From NCBI GenBank assembly GCA_021820825.1, contig JAKADD010000079.1, positions 1-9,262 of the forward strand: a stretch of DNA of 9,262 bases, written 5' to 3'. Positions 1 through 5,616 of this stretch are shown one piece after another (positions within the stretch are counted from its first letter, which is position 1; every line of letters starts with the position of its first letter). Under the pieces are notes generated by a model. That model did not search any database and was not told where the DNA came from. It was given only the letters and a program-made list of their open reading frames with translations. The position numbers and the translations under genes are program-made. Origin of the DNA: Bacillota bacterium. Its GTDB lineage: Bacteria; Bacillota; Bacilli; Alicyclobacillales; SLC66.

Positions 1-474
1 GCAAAGCACGGGTTAACCAAAAGTGTGGAATATTTCGTCAACGAGATTGTTGTGAGCGGAGAATTTGTATTTAACGAGAATTGGCGATTTTGCTTTGACT
101 ATCCGAAGATCGTGGCCGGATTTCAAAAGGTGTTTGGCGCTGATCGGGTCCTGTGGTATTCGTACCGGCGCGGAATCGAGGAACCATTCTTTACAGCCAT
201 GGGTCTGGGCGCATTTTATGCGCAGTTGGACGGGGAATACACTGCCAATGAATCTATCGGTCCGGCCGCCGTGAAAGCGCTGATTGTCTTAAACCGCAAG
301 GCGCAGCGCCAAAACATGTCGCCAGACCAAATCCACGAAAATCGCGAGCGGATCATGACGCAAATGTCTGAAAAGGATGCCGGCGTCAAGTTCAGTGGAA
401 TTTCTGGACCCCTCAAGAACAGGCTGGAACATCGGTTTCGGAAGGCGCGCCGCTGGCTGGATGGCGGAATGTGA
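1..474 (+). CDS. C-terminal part of a sulfotransferase-like protein (5' end outside window)
   Basis: The reading frame is open from the first base and stops with TGA at 472-474, so about 157 C-terminal residues of a longer protein are visible. A GTG at 25 could start translation, but no Shine-Dalgarno sequence precedes it and the frame continues upstream, so I treat the gene as truncated by the window edge. The fragment reads FDYPKIVAGFQKVFGADRVLWYSYRR, then FFTAMGL, then NESIGPAAVKALIVLNRKAQ, and ends in a basic tail. This order (DY, a helix ending in FG, a strand with V.WY.Y, a short helix ending in MGL, an N-x-S followed by an Asn-ending helix) resembles the C-terminal half of bacterial sulfotransferase-like P-loop proteins found in polysaccharide gene clusters. 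The P-loop itself would lie upstream and cannot be seen. The family call is by pattern and is weak; a link to surface-glycan decoration is inference. Confidence 0.5.
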   Translation, partial: AKHGLTKSVEYFVNEIVVSGEFVFNENWRFCFDYPKIVAGFQKVFGADRVLWYSYRRGIEEPFFTAMGLGAFYAQLDGEYTANESIGPAAVKALIVLNRKAQRQNMSPDQIHENRERIMTQMSEKDAGVKFSGISGPLKNRLEHRFRKARRWLDGGM

Positions 475-477
475 AGT

Positions 478-518
478 TGTGAATCGACGGCGCCTTGGAT
501 GGGCCCCGTCGATTCACA
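478..518. terminator. Hairpin between convergent genes
   Basis: A perfect 13-bp inverted repeat (TGTGAATCGACGG at 478-490, its complement at 506-518) encloses a 15-nt loop. It lies 3 nt after the stop of the upstream + strand gene and 37 nt after the stop of the minus-strand DUF779 gene. Neither side has a T-tract, so it does not fit a classical intrinsic terminator. It may act as a bidirectional transcript-end or stability element. The structure is certain; the function is inferred from position. Confidence 0.55.
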
Positions 519-555
519 GTCTGCATTTATGCAACGCATGGGTTCGCTGAAGATC

Positions 556-924
556 CTAGGATTCCAGCGGCCAGAGCGCTGCGGATTCTTCGTCTGTGAA
601 GGGGCGCGATCTGGTGATAAAGCGCACCCCTTCTGACGCGTCGAGGGAGAATCCGCCGCCGCGGCCTGGAACCGCGTCGATCACCAGTTGCGTGTGTTTC
701 CAGTATTCGTACTGCGCGGCGCCGATGTAAAACTGGCAGGCGCCGATTTCGCCGAGCAAAACGTCCTGTCCCCCGACTTTGAACTCGCCCGCCGGGTAGC
801 ACATTGGTGCGCTGCCGTCACAACAGCCGCCGGACTGATGGAACATGAGGGGTCCATGCAAACCCTGCAGTTTTTGTATCAAGGCAATGGCCTTGTCCGT
901 GGCGATGACTTTGCGCGTGTCCAT
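556..924 (-). CDS. DUF779 family protein, aldehyde dehydrogenase partner
   Basis: This 122-residue protein belongs to DUF779, a family often encoded beside ExaC/AcoD-type aldehyde dehydrogenases. Its biochemical role is, to my knowledge, not settled. Visible family hallmarks are HQSGGCCDGSAPMC at residues 29-42 (His29, Cys34, Cys35, Cys42), a further Cys63 in GEIGACQFYIG, then QYEYWKHTQLVIDAVPGRGGGFSL at about 71-94 and the RFITRSRPFT segment near the C terminus. The clustered Cys and His residues could bind a metal or carry redox chemistry, but this is inference. There is no signal peptide or membrane segment, so it is probably cytosolic. The ATG at 924 follows an excellent Shine-Dalgarno AAAGGAGG (943-936) with 11 nt spacing. 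The gene begins 58 nt after the dehydrogenase stop on the same strand with no obvious terminator between them, so the two are likely co-transcribed. Confidence 0.9.
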   Translation of the reverse strand: MDTRKVIATDKAIALIQKLQGLHGPLMFHQSGGCCDGSAPMCYPAGEFKVGGQDVLLGEIGACQFYIGAAQYEYWKHTQLVIDAVPGRGGGFSLDASEGVRFITRSRPFTDEESAALWPLES

Positions 925-935
925 CTTCCTCGCCG

Positions 936-943
936 CCTCCTTT
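936..943 (-). promoter_or_regulatory. Shine-Dalgarno of the DUF779 gene
   Basis: AAAGGAGG on the minus strand, 11 nt upstream of the ATG at 924. It is close to a full match to the anti-SD and fixes the DUF779 start. Confidence 0.85.
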
Positions 944-982
944 GGGCCGATGCTGTCGAGTGTTCTCGCGATGTATTGCGGT

Positions 983-2503
983 TTAGAAGAATCCGAGCGC
1001 TTTGGGGCTGTAACTGACCAGTAAATTCTTCGTCTGCTGGTAATGGTCGAGCATCATCTTGTGATTCTCCCTGCCAATGCCGGATTGCTTGTACCCGCCA
1101 AACGCCGCGTGCGCAGGGTAATCATGGTAGCAGTTGGTCCACACGCGCCCCGCCTGAATGCCCCGGCCCATGCGATAGGCCGTATTCATATCCCGTGTCC
1201 AGACTCCGGCGCCGAGTCCGTAGAGGGTGTCGTTGGCAATACTCAGCGCGTCCTCCATGTCCGTGAAGCTGGTGACCGAGAGCACCGGTCCGAAGATTTC
1301 CTCCTGAAAAATGCGCATTTTGTTGTTGCCTGCAAAAATCGTCGGTTGAATGTAGTACCCGTCCGCCAGATCGCCCGGAAGGGAATTGCGCTCTCCGCCT
1401 GTCAGCAGATTGGCTTTCTCCTGTTTGCCGAGGTCGATGTAGGTCAGTATTTTTTCCATTTGTTCGGTTGAGGCCTGCGCGCCAATCATGGTTGACAGGT
1501 CGAGCGGATTCCCCTGTTTCACTTTGCGGGTGCGCTCGATGGCCAACTGGAGAAAGTCGTCGTAGAAACTCTTCTGGATCAGTGCGCGCGAAGGGCAGGT
1601 GCAGACTTCACCCTGGTTGAGGGCAAACATCGTAAACCCTTCCAGAGCCTTGTCGGCGAAATCGTCCTGTTGCGCAAATACGTCGGCGAAGAAAACATTC
1701 GGAGATTTGCCGCCGAGTTCGAGGCTTACGGGGATAATATTTTCGGATGCATACTGCATGATCAGCCGACCTGTTGTCGTCTCGCCGGTGAATGCGATTT
1801 TCGCGATACGTTTGTTGCTGGCCAGCGGTTTGCCCGCCTCCACGCCGAATCCATTGACCACATTGACCACACCTGGCGGCAACAGGTCGCCGATCAGTTC
1901 CATGAGCACCATGATGCTCGCGGGCGTCTGCTCTGCCGGCTTCAACACCACACAGTTGCCTGCTGCGAGCGCCGGAGCGAGTTTCCAGACCGCCATCAAG
2001 ATCGGGAAATTCCACGGAATAATTTGTCCCACCACGCCCAACGGCTCATGAAAATGATAGGCTACTGTGTCGTCGTTGATTTCGCTCAGACTGCCCTCCT
2101 GGGCGCGAATGACGCCGGCGAAGTAGCGGAAGTGATCGATGGCGAGAGGAATGTCCGCCGCCAGTGTCTCACGAATCGGTTTCCCATTATCCCAAGTCTC
2201 CGCGACTGCCAGCACTTCCAGGTTTTCTTCCATCCTGTCGGCAATCCGGTTGAGAATCAGCGACCTCTGCGCCACTGAAGTCCGTCCCCACGCGTCTTTT
2301 GCCCTGTGGCCAGCGTCGATGGCAAGTTCAATATCGTCCGCAGACGATCTCGCGACTTCGCAAAACACCTTGCCGTTTACAGGCGACGGGTTTTCAAAGT
2401 AGTTCCCCCTGACTGGCGCTGTCCATTCGCCGTTGATATAATTGTTGTATCTCGACTTAAACGTCACCTTGCTGCCGGGTTGCCCCGGTTGTGCATAAAT
2501 CAT
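983..2503 (-). CDS. NAD(P)+-dependent aldehyde dehydrogenase, ExaC/AcoD type
   Basis: The protein (506 residues from the ATG at 2503) is a full-length class-I/II-type aldehyde dehydrogenase, oxidising an aldehyde to its carboxylate with NAD(P)+ in the cytosol. Catalytic landmarks are intact: IIPWNFP with the oxyanion Asn at about residue 165, [17 protein letters not shown] in the cofactor fold, SLELGGKSP with the general base Glu at about 262, and [11 protein letters not shown] with the nucleophile Cys at about 301. The C terminus ([25 protein letters not shown]) is typical of the acetaldehyde dehydrogenase II/ExaC/AcoD subgroup, which acts on acetaldehyde and other short aldehydes. The exact substrate cannot be read from sequence. 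An in-frame TTG at 2524 would lengthen the protein by seven residues, but its codons 2-5 are the AGGAGG ribosome site itself, so 2503 is preferred. Expression is probably sigma-54-dependent from the -24/-12 promoter at 2570-2555, activated by the divergent regulator. The DUF779 gene follows in the same operon. Confidence 0.95.
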   Translation of the reverse strand: MIYAQPGQPGSKVTFKSRYNNYINGEWTAPVRGNYFENPSPVNGKVFCEVARSSADDIELAIDAGHRAKDAWGRTSVAQRSLILNRIADRMEENLEVLAVAETWDNGKPIRETLAADIPLAIDHFRYFAGVIRAQEGSLSEINDDTVAYHFHEPLGVVGQIIPWNFPILMAVWKLAPALAAGNCVVLKPAEQTPASIMVLMELIGDLLPPGVVNVVNGFGVEAGKPLASNKRIAKIAFTGETTTGRLIMQYASENIIPVSLELGGKSPNVFFADVFAQQDDFADKALEGFTMFALNQGEVCTCPSRALIQKSFYDDFLQLAIERTRKVKQGNPLDLSTMIGAQASTEQMEKILTYIDLGKQEKANLLTGGERNSLPGDLADGYYIQPTIFAGNNKMRIFQEEIFGPVLSVTSFTDMEDALSIANDTLYGLGAGVWTRDMNTAYRMGRGIQAGRVWTNCYHDYPAHAAFGGYKQSGIGRENHKMMLDHYQQTKNLLVSYSPKALGFF

Positions 2504-2510
2504 CCGAACA

Positions 2511-2520
2511 TTCCTCCTCT
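2511..2520 (-). promoter_or_regulatory. Shine-Dalgarno of the aldehyde dehydrogenase gene
   Basis: AGAGGAGGAA on the minus strand, with GGAGG 9 nt from the ATG at 2503. It decides the start in favour of 2503 over the upstream TTG at 2524. Confidence 0.85.
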
Positions 2521-2533
2521 TCAATTATTGAAG
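2519..2533. repeat. Palindrome in the dehydrogenase leader
   Basis: CTTCAATTATTGAAG is a perfect 7-1-7 palindrome. It sits in the predicted 5' leader of the dehydrogenase mRNA and its 3' arm, on the mRNA strand, runs directly into the AGGAGG ribosome site. It could be an operator or a small leader hairpin that affects ribosome access or mRNA stability. Function is inference. Confidence 0.45.
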
Positions 2534-2554
2534 CTAGTGTTGCACTCATAGATA

Positions 2555-2570
2555 CGCAATATTCGTGCCA
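2555..2570 (-). promoter_or_regulatory. Sigma-54 (-24/-12) promoter of the dehydrogenase operon
   Basis: On the minus strand the sequence is TGGCACGAATATTGCG. It matches the sigma-54 consensus TGGCAC-N5-TTGC exactly, with GG and GC at the required spacing. Transcription should start near 2545, giving a leader of about 40 nt before the ATG at 2503. The promoter lies upstream of an aldehyde dehydrogenase gene and beside a divergent sigma-54 activator gene, which strongly supports function. Confidence 0.9.
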
Positions 2571-2611
2571 GTTATGAGAGCGCTTACTGATCCGGGGTTG
2601 CATCTTTCACG

Positions 2612-2623
2612 CTGTTTCAACAG
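2612..2623. promoter_or_regulatory. Candidate activator site (palindrome) upstream of the -24/-12 promoter
   Basis: CTGTTTCAACAG is a perfect 5-2-5 palindrome, centred about 73 bp upstream of the predicted start of the dehydrogenase transcript. Fis-type HTH activators of sigma-54 promoters bind dyad sites upstream of -24, so this is a plausible enhancer half. No experimental consensus was used, so the assignment is tentative. Confidence 0.4.
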
Positions 2624-2673
2624 GTGTTCTAAAGTGATACAAGCGTTCCATACCGGCGCGTATTGTGCAGTGT

Positions 2674-2688
2674 ATTGGACAAGCCAAT
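2674..2688. promoter_or_regulatory. Second candidate dyad near the regulator start
   Basis: ATTGG-ACAAG-CCAAT is a perfect inverted repeat with 5-bp arms and a 5-nt spacer. It lies about 135 bp upstream of the predicted dehydrogenase start and ends 23 bp before the regulator ATG at 2711. It could be a second enhancer half, an autoregulatory site, or chance. Confidence 0.3.
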
Positions 2689-2710
2689 CATTTGCGAGGT
2701 GACAGCGGAA

Positions 2711-4714
2711 ATGCAATCGGAATTCACGAGACCTTTCCTGCAGTCGTCGTGGGAACGCAGCAGCGCATTCGGCGTGGACCCGCTGGAAAACCGTGATCCC
2801 GCCCTTCTCAATGCGGGCATGTTGCGTCAGCACAGAGAGGAGAAGCAGTCGCTGCTCCAGCAGATGGAACCTTCGCTGATGCGGCTGTACACCTGGATCC
2901 GCCATACCCAGTCGTCCGTGATTGTGGCGGATACGGCCGGATATATCCTGGAAAGCATCGGCGATCCCGTTTTTTTAAGCGCGGCCGACAGGATCCATCT
3001 GACGAAAGGAGCCTGTTGGACGGAGCAGGTGAAAGGAACCAATGCGATTGGAACGGTGATTGTAGAGCAGGAGCCGATTGCGATTGTCGGGCAAGAACAC
3101 TTCTGTGTCCAGAATCAGTTTTTGTGTTGCGCGGCGGCGCCCATTTTTGACAAGGCGGGAAACATGACGGCCGTGCTGGATATCAGCGGCTATCATGAGC
3201 AATACCATCCCTCCATCCTTGCGATGGTGGATGTGGTGGCCCGCAATATCGAGGACTGGATGATCATTGGCGATGTGGACAGCCGCCTCATCGTATCGCT
3301 GTCGTCGGATACTGGCGATCATAGCCGCCAGCATCAGGCACTGCTGGCGGTCAATGAGGACGGCGTTCTTGTCGGCAGCAACCGTGAGGCGCGCATGATT
3401 CTGGGTATTCAGGGATCGTTTCGCCGCCCTGTTTTGCTGTCCGATTTGCTGGAGGGATGCCAGCCGCTGCTTGCGCGCGCCGCGCGGCAGCCGGCTCAGG
3501 AAATAGCTGTGCGCAGCCTCTCTGTGAACAACTCTGTGAACAACAACGGAGAGGTTGCGCACAGAGAGGCTGTCGCCGCCACTGCCACATGGCGTGCGGA
3601 GGTGTTTCTGGATCGGCGTGATCCCATTGTGGCGTTCGGCAGTACAGTGCGCGCAAAGGCCAGTTCTCAAGCCGCCAATTCTCGATCCGTGAGTTCGCAA
3701 TCCACCTGGGCGACGAGGTATAGCTTTTCAGACATTTACACTCGCGATGCGAGACTCTCGGCGGTGCTCCAGTTGGCGCGCAGGGCAGCCATGACCGACT
3801 ATAACGCGCTGGTCGTCGGCGAAACGGGAACAGGAAAAGAAATGGTCAGCCAGGCGATGCATCAGGCCAGCCCACGCGGGAAACGGGCATTTATCGCGAT
3901 CAACTGCAGCGTGGTCGCAAAGGCGCTGCTGGAGAGTGAACTGTTCGGCTATGAGGCTGGTTCGTTCACTGGCGCCAAAGCATCCGGGCAACCGGGGAAA
4001 ATCGAGTTGGCGCACGAAGGAACTCTATTTTTAGACGAAATTGCCGACATGCCAACCGACATGCAGACGGCTCTGTTGCGCGTGCTTCAGGAGCGGACGA
4101 TTGTGCGGGTGGGCGGTACGAAACCGCTTCCAGTGGACATCCGGATTATTGGAGCGACGCACAAGGATTTATGGCAAGAAGTGCAGGCGGGTCATTTCCG
4201 CCAGGATCTGTTTTTCCGTCTGCAGGGGATACAGATTGCACTGCCTCCACTGCGCGAACGCACTGACCTGATGGACATGGCGTCTCATTTTCTGCTGGTG
4301 ATCGGGGAGGAACTTCAGAAACAGCCGCTGGTGCTCGCTCCAGACGCGCACAGACTGCTGCAGCAGTATGATTGGCCTGGGAACGTCCGGGAACTGGAGA
4401 CTGTTTTGCGCCAGGCGGCTTTTCTGGCGCTGGACAACACCCTGCGCGCGCAGCACTTCCCGGCCCGCATGGCGGCGGCGCATACAACGCAGCCACAGCA
4501 GTCGCCAGCACAACCGCTGCAGCCACAGCAGTCGTCTCCTCAGCCGCCGCAACCGCCACACCCGCAAACTCAGGTTGACCGCCAGCGCCTTCGGCAGGCA
4601 GAGCTTCAGGCAGTGCTCGAAGTGCTGAGAGAAACGGACGGGAACATCTCGCGGGCTGCAAAGCTGCTTGGAATTGGCCGCAACACGCTCTATCGCAAAT
4701 TGAAAAACCTGTAA
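2711..4714 (+). CDS. AcoR-type sigma-54-dependent transcriptional activator (GAF, AAA+, Fis HTH)
   Basis: The 667-residue protein is an enhancer-binding activator of sigma-54 RNA polymerase. From the ATG at 2711 it opens with SSWERSSAFGVDP (about 12-24), the usual AcoR-family N terminus. A GAF-like sensor follows (about 60-165, with GTNAIG and VLDISG), then a PAS-like stretch (about 211-240). The AAA+ domain has Walker A GETGTGK at 370-376, GSFTGA at 417-422, Walker B GTLFLDE at 437-443, LPPLRER at about 512-518 and WPGNVRELE at 555-563. A Gln/Pro-rich linker (about 593-621) leads to a Fis-type helix-turn-helix ending at the C terminus (DGNISRAAKLLGIGRNTLYRKL). AcoR-family proteins classically activate acetoin or alcohol/aldehyde catabolism genes. 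Here the divergent dehydrogenase operon with its -24/-12 promoter is the obvious target. The frame is open up to a TTG at 2663, but 2711 has GAGG (2696-2699) upstream and gives the family-typical N terminus. GSFTGA differs from the canonical GAFTGA at its second position. Confidence 0.93.
   Translation: MQSEFTRPFLQSSWERSSAFGVDPLENRDPALLNAGMLRQHREEKQSLLQQMEPSLMRLYTWIRHTQSSVIVADTAGYILESIGDPVFLSAADRIHLTKGACWTEQVKGTNAIGTVIVEQEPIAIVGQEHFCVQNQFLCCAAAPIFDKAGNMTAVLDISGYHEQYHPSILAMVDVVARNIEDWMIIGDVDSRLIVSLSSDTGDHSRQHQALLAVNEDGVLVGSNREARMILGIQGSFRRPVLLSDLLEGCQPLLARAARQPAQEIAVRSLSVNNSVNNNGEVAHREAVAATATWRAEVFLDRRDPIVAFGSTVRAKASSQAANSRSVSSQSTWATRYSFSDIYTRDARLSAVLQLARRAAMTDYNALVVGETGTGKEMVSQAMHQASPRGKRAFIAINCSVVAKALLESELFGYEAGSFTGAKASGQPGKIELAHEGTLFLDEIADMPTDMQTALLRVLQERTIVRVGGTKPLPVDIRIIGATHKDLWQEVQAGHFRQDLFFRLQGIQIALPPLRERTDLMDMASHFLLVIGEELQKQPLVLAPDAHRLLQQYDWPGNVRELETVLRQAAFLALDNTLRAQHFPARMAAAHTTQPQQSPAQPLQPQQSSPQPPQPPHPQTQVDRQRLRQAELQAVLEVLRETDGNISRAAKLLGIGRNTLYRKLKNL
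3514..3572. repeat. 13-bp inverted repeat inside the regulator gene
   Basis: CAGCCTCTCTGTG (3514-3526) is repeated as its exact complement at 3560-3572, with a 33-nt spacer. It falls in the poorly conserved linker between the sensory and AAA+ domains. Overlapping it, GTGCGCAGCCTCTC pairs with GAGAGGTTGCGCAC (3549-3562) with a single mismatch, so two alternative pairings exist. Confidence 0.8.
3520..3543 (+). repeat. In-frame 12-bp tandem duplication in the regulator linker
   Basis: CTCTGTGAACAA occurs twice in immediate succession (3520-3531 and 3532-3543). The unit is four codons long, so the frame is kept and the protein shows SVNNSVNN at about residues 271-278. It lies between the arms of the inverted repeat at 3514-3572, consistent with slippage at a hairpin. 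Confidence 0.9.
4489..4534 (+). repeat. 16-bp direct repeats encoding the Gln/Pro-rich linker
   Basis: GCAGCCACAGCAGTCG occurs at 4489-4504 and 4519-4534, exactly 30 bp (ten codons) apart and in the same frame. It encodes QPQQS twice in the flexible linker between the AAA+ domain and the DNA-binding helix-turn-helix. Confidence 0.9.
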
Positions 4715-4864
4715 TCTGCGGACGCAGGTCGAGGAACTTGCGGCCATGATGGTTCAGGCTGATCTGGCGCGACACGGCGCACTGCTTTAGACTGCCATAC
4801 CCTCACAAAGATGCCTCTCCCATCGAATCCTGGAGTCAGAACCATTTCGACGCGAGGATCGACT

Positions 4865-4871
4865 GGAGGGG
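4865..4871 (+). promoter_or_regulatory. Shine-Dalgarno of the secreted helical protein gene
   Basis: GGAGGGG, 8 nt before the GTG at 4880. It fixes this start immediately ahead of a complete signal peptide. Confidence 0.85.
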
Positions 4872-4879
4872 ATTTTGTC

Positions 4880-5488
4880 GTGAAAAGAATCACCAAACTG
4901 GCAGGGGCGACTCTGGTGGCCGCCGGAATCTTGATGATCACGCCGCGGGTGGACGCGGCCACTTCTTACGTTCAGCCAGCTACAACGGCAGTGTTTGATG
5001 CGAAACTGCACACGGTGAGCGCACAGTATGTACAGGCGTCCGCAAGGGTACGCGCTGCGGAAGTTCTGCAGGGGAGGCTGCAGAAGGACTTTGCCGCGCA
5101 ATCGAAACGGTATCTGCAGTTGCAGGCGCATGCGCGATCCGCTGTGCATCCGCAACCGGAGTCAACCATGGTCTCTCTGAAGCTGAACGGGCTTTGGATT
5201 CAGAAGGCCGCTGTTCTGGCCCGGGCGGCACAATCAGTCAACGCCATGTTCTCGCGCAGTGTGACGCGGACCTCGCAGTTGCTGGACCGTGATCTTGGTC
5301 TATTGCATGCAAGCGTCAGAGAACACGCTCTGGCGCAGATGAGCGCCGATCAGGGGCAGACGCTTCTTGAAGAGCACGCTCGCCTTGCCATGGAGCAGGA
5401 ATGGGGGCTGGAACTGCAGCAGATGAACGTGCAATTGCAGAATCTCATGAAACTGCAGCCGTCTGCAACCGTCGTTCATGTCGGTTAA
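4880..5488 (+). CDS. Small secreted, mostly helical protein of unknown function
   Basis: I do not recognise a family. From the GTG at 4880 the protein has 202 residues and starts VKRITKLAGATLVAAGILMITPRVDAATS: a basic n-region, a hydrophobic core and a likely Sec cleavage after VDA (about residue 26). The mature part is rich in Ala, Gln, Leu, Arg and His, with few Gly or Pro and no visible cysteine. It looks largely alpha-helical, with possible coiled coil in two stretches (about 35-85 and 120-190). There is no lipobox, SLH domain, LPxTG or second membrane segment. The Shine-Dalgarno GGAGGGG (4865-4871) lies 8 nt from the GTG, which excludes the longer frame starting at 4811. The gene is 128 bp upstream of, and on the same strand as, the SLH surface protein, and the two initiation regions are almost identical. 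A role in the cell envelope or in assembly of the surface layer is inference from this context only. Confidence 0.85.
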   Translation: MKRITKLAGATLVAAGILMITPRVDAATSYVQPATTAVFDAKLHTVSAQYVQASARVRAAEVLQGRLQKDFAAQSKRYLQLQAHARSAVHPQPESTMVSLKLNGLWIQKAAVLARAAQSVNAMFSRSVTRTSQLLDRDLGLLHASVREHALAQMSADQGQTLLEEHARLAMEQEWGLELQQMNVQLQNLMKLQPSATVVHVG

Positions 5489-5528
5489 CAGCACGGCTTC
5501 ACGTTTCTGCTAAATGCAGGCTGGATTC

Positions 5529-5537
5529 TGCTATACT
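5529..5537 (+). promoter_or_regulatory. Candidate extended -10 promoter of the SLH protein gene
   Basis: TGCTATACT matches an extended -10 element (TG-N-TATAAT type), with TATACT at 5532-5537. I see no good -35 box 17 bp upstream, which extended -10 promoters can tolerate. Transcription would start near 5544 and give a leader of about 73 nt before the TTG at 5617. Confidence 0.45.
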
Positions 5538-5601
5538 TAAGACTGGGAGATAGACTGCAGTTTTTGCCAGGAAATGTCAAGGCAGATGCGCGCAGTCAAG
5601 T

Positions 5602-5609
5602 GGAGGGGG
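5602..5609 (+). promoter_or_regulatory. Shine-Dalgarno of the SLH protein gene
   Basis: GGAGGGGG upstream of the TTG at 5617, with GGAGGGG ending 8 nt before the start. A strong ribosome site compensates for the weak TTG start and supports 5617. Confidence 0.85.
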
Positions 5610-5616
5610 AACTGTC

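Noticed and set aside
2504..2524. Upstream TTG start for the aldehyde dehydrogenase
   Set aside because: The added codons consist of the AGAGGAGGAA ribosome site itself, and no other SD precedes the TTG. The ATG at 2503 is better placed.
2663..2710. Upstream TTG start for the sigma-54 activator
   Set aside because: No SD precedes it, and the 16 added residues do not belong to the typical AcoR-family N terminus. The ATG at 2711 has GAGG upstream.
2975..3700. 241-codon open frame on the minus strand within the activator gene
   Set aside because: It lies opposite conserved GAF-domain and linker codons and gives a low-complexity Arg/His-rich protein. It is a shadow.
4716..4727. CTGCGGACGCAG dyad just after the activator stop as a terminator
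   Set aside because: The arms are separated by only 2 nt, so at most a 4-bp stem can form, and no T-tract follows.
4764..4780. TGGCGC-rich stretch as a second sigma-54 promoter before the secreted protein gene
   Set aside because: The -12 TTGC element is absent and the GG/GC spacing does not fit.
4811..4879. Longer N terminus for the secreted helical protein starting at 4811
   Set aside because: It would bury the signal peptide behind 23 residues and place the GGAGGGG ribosome site inside the coding region.
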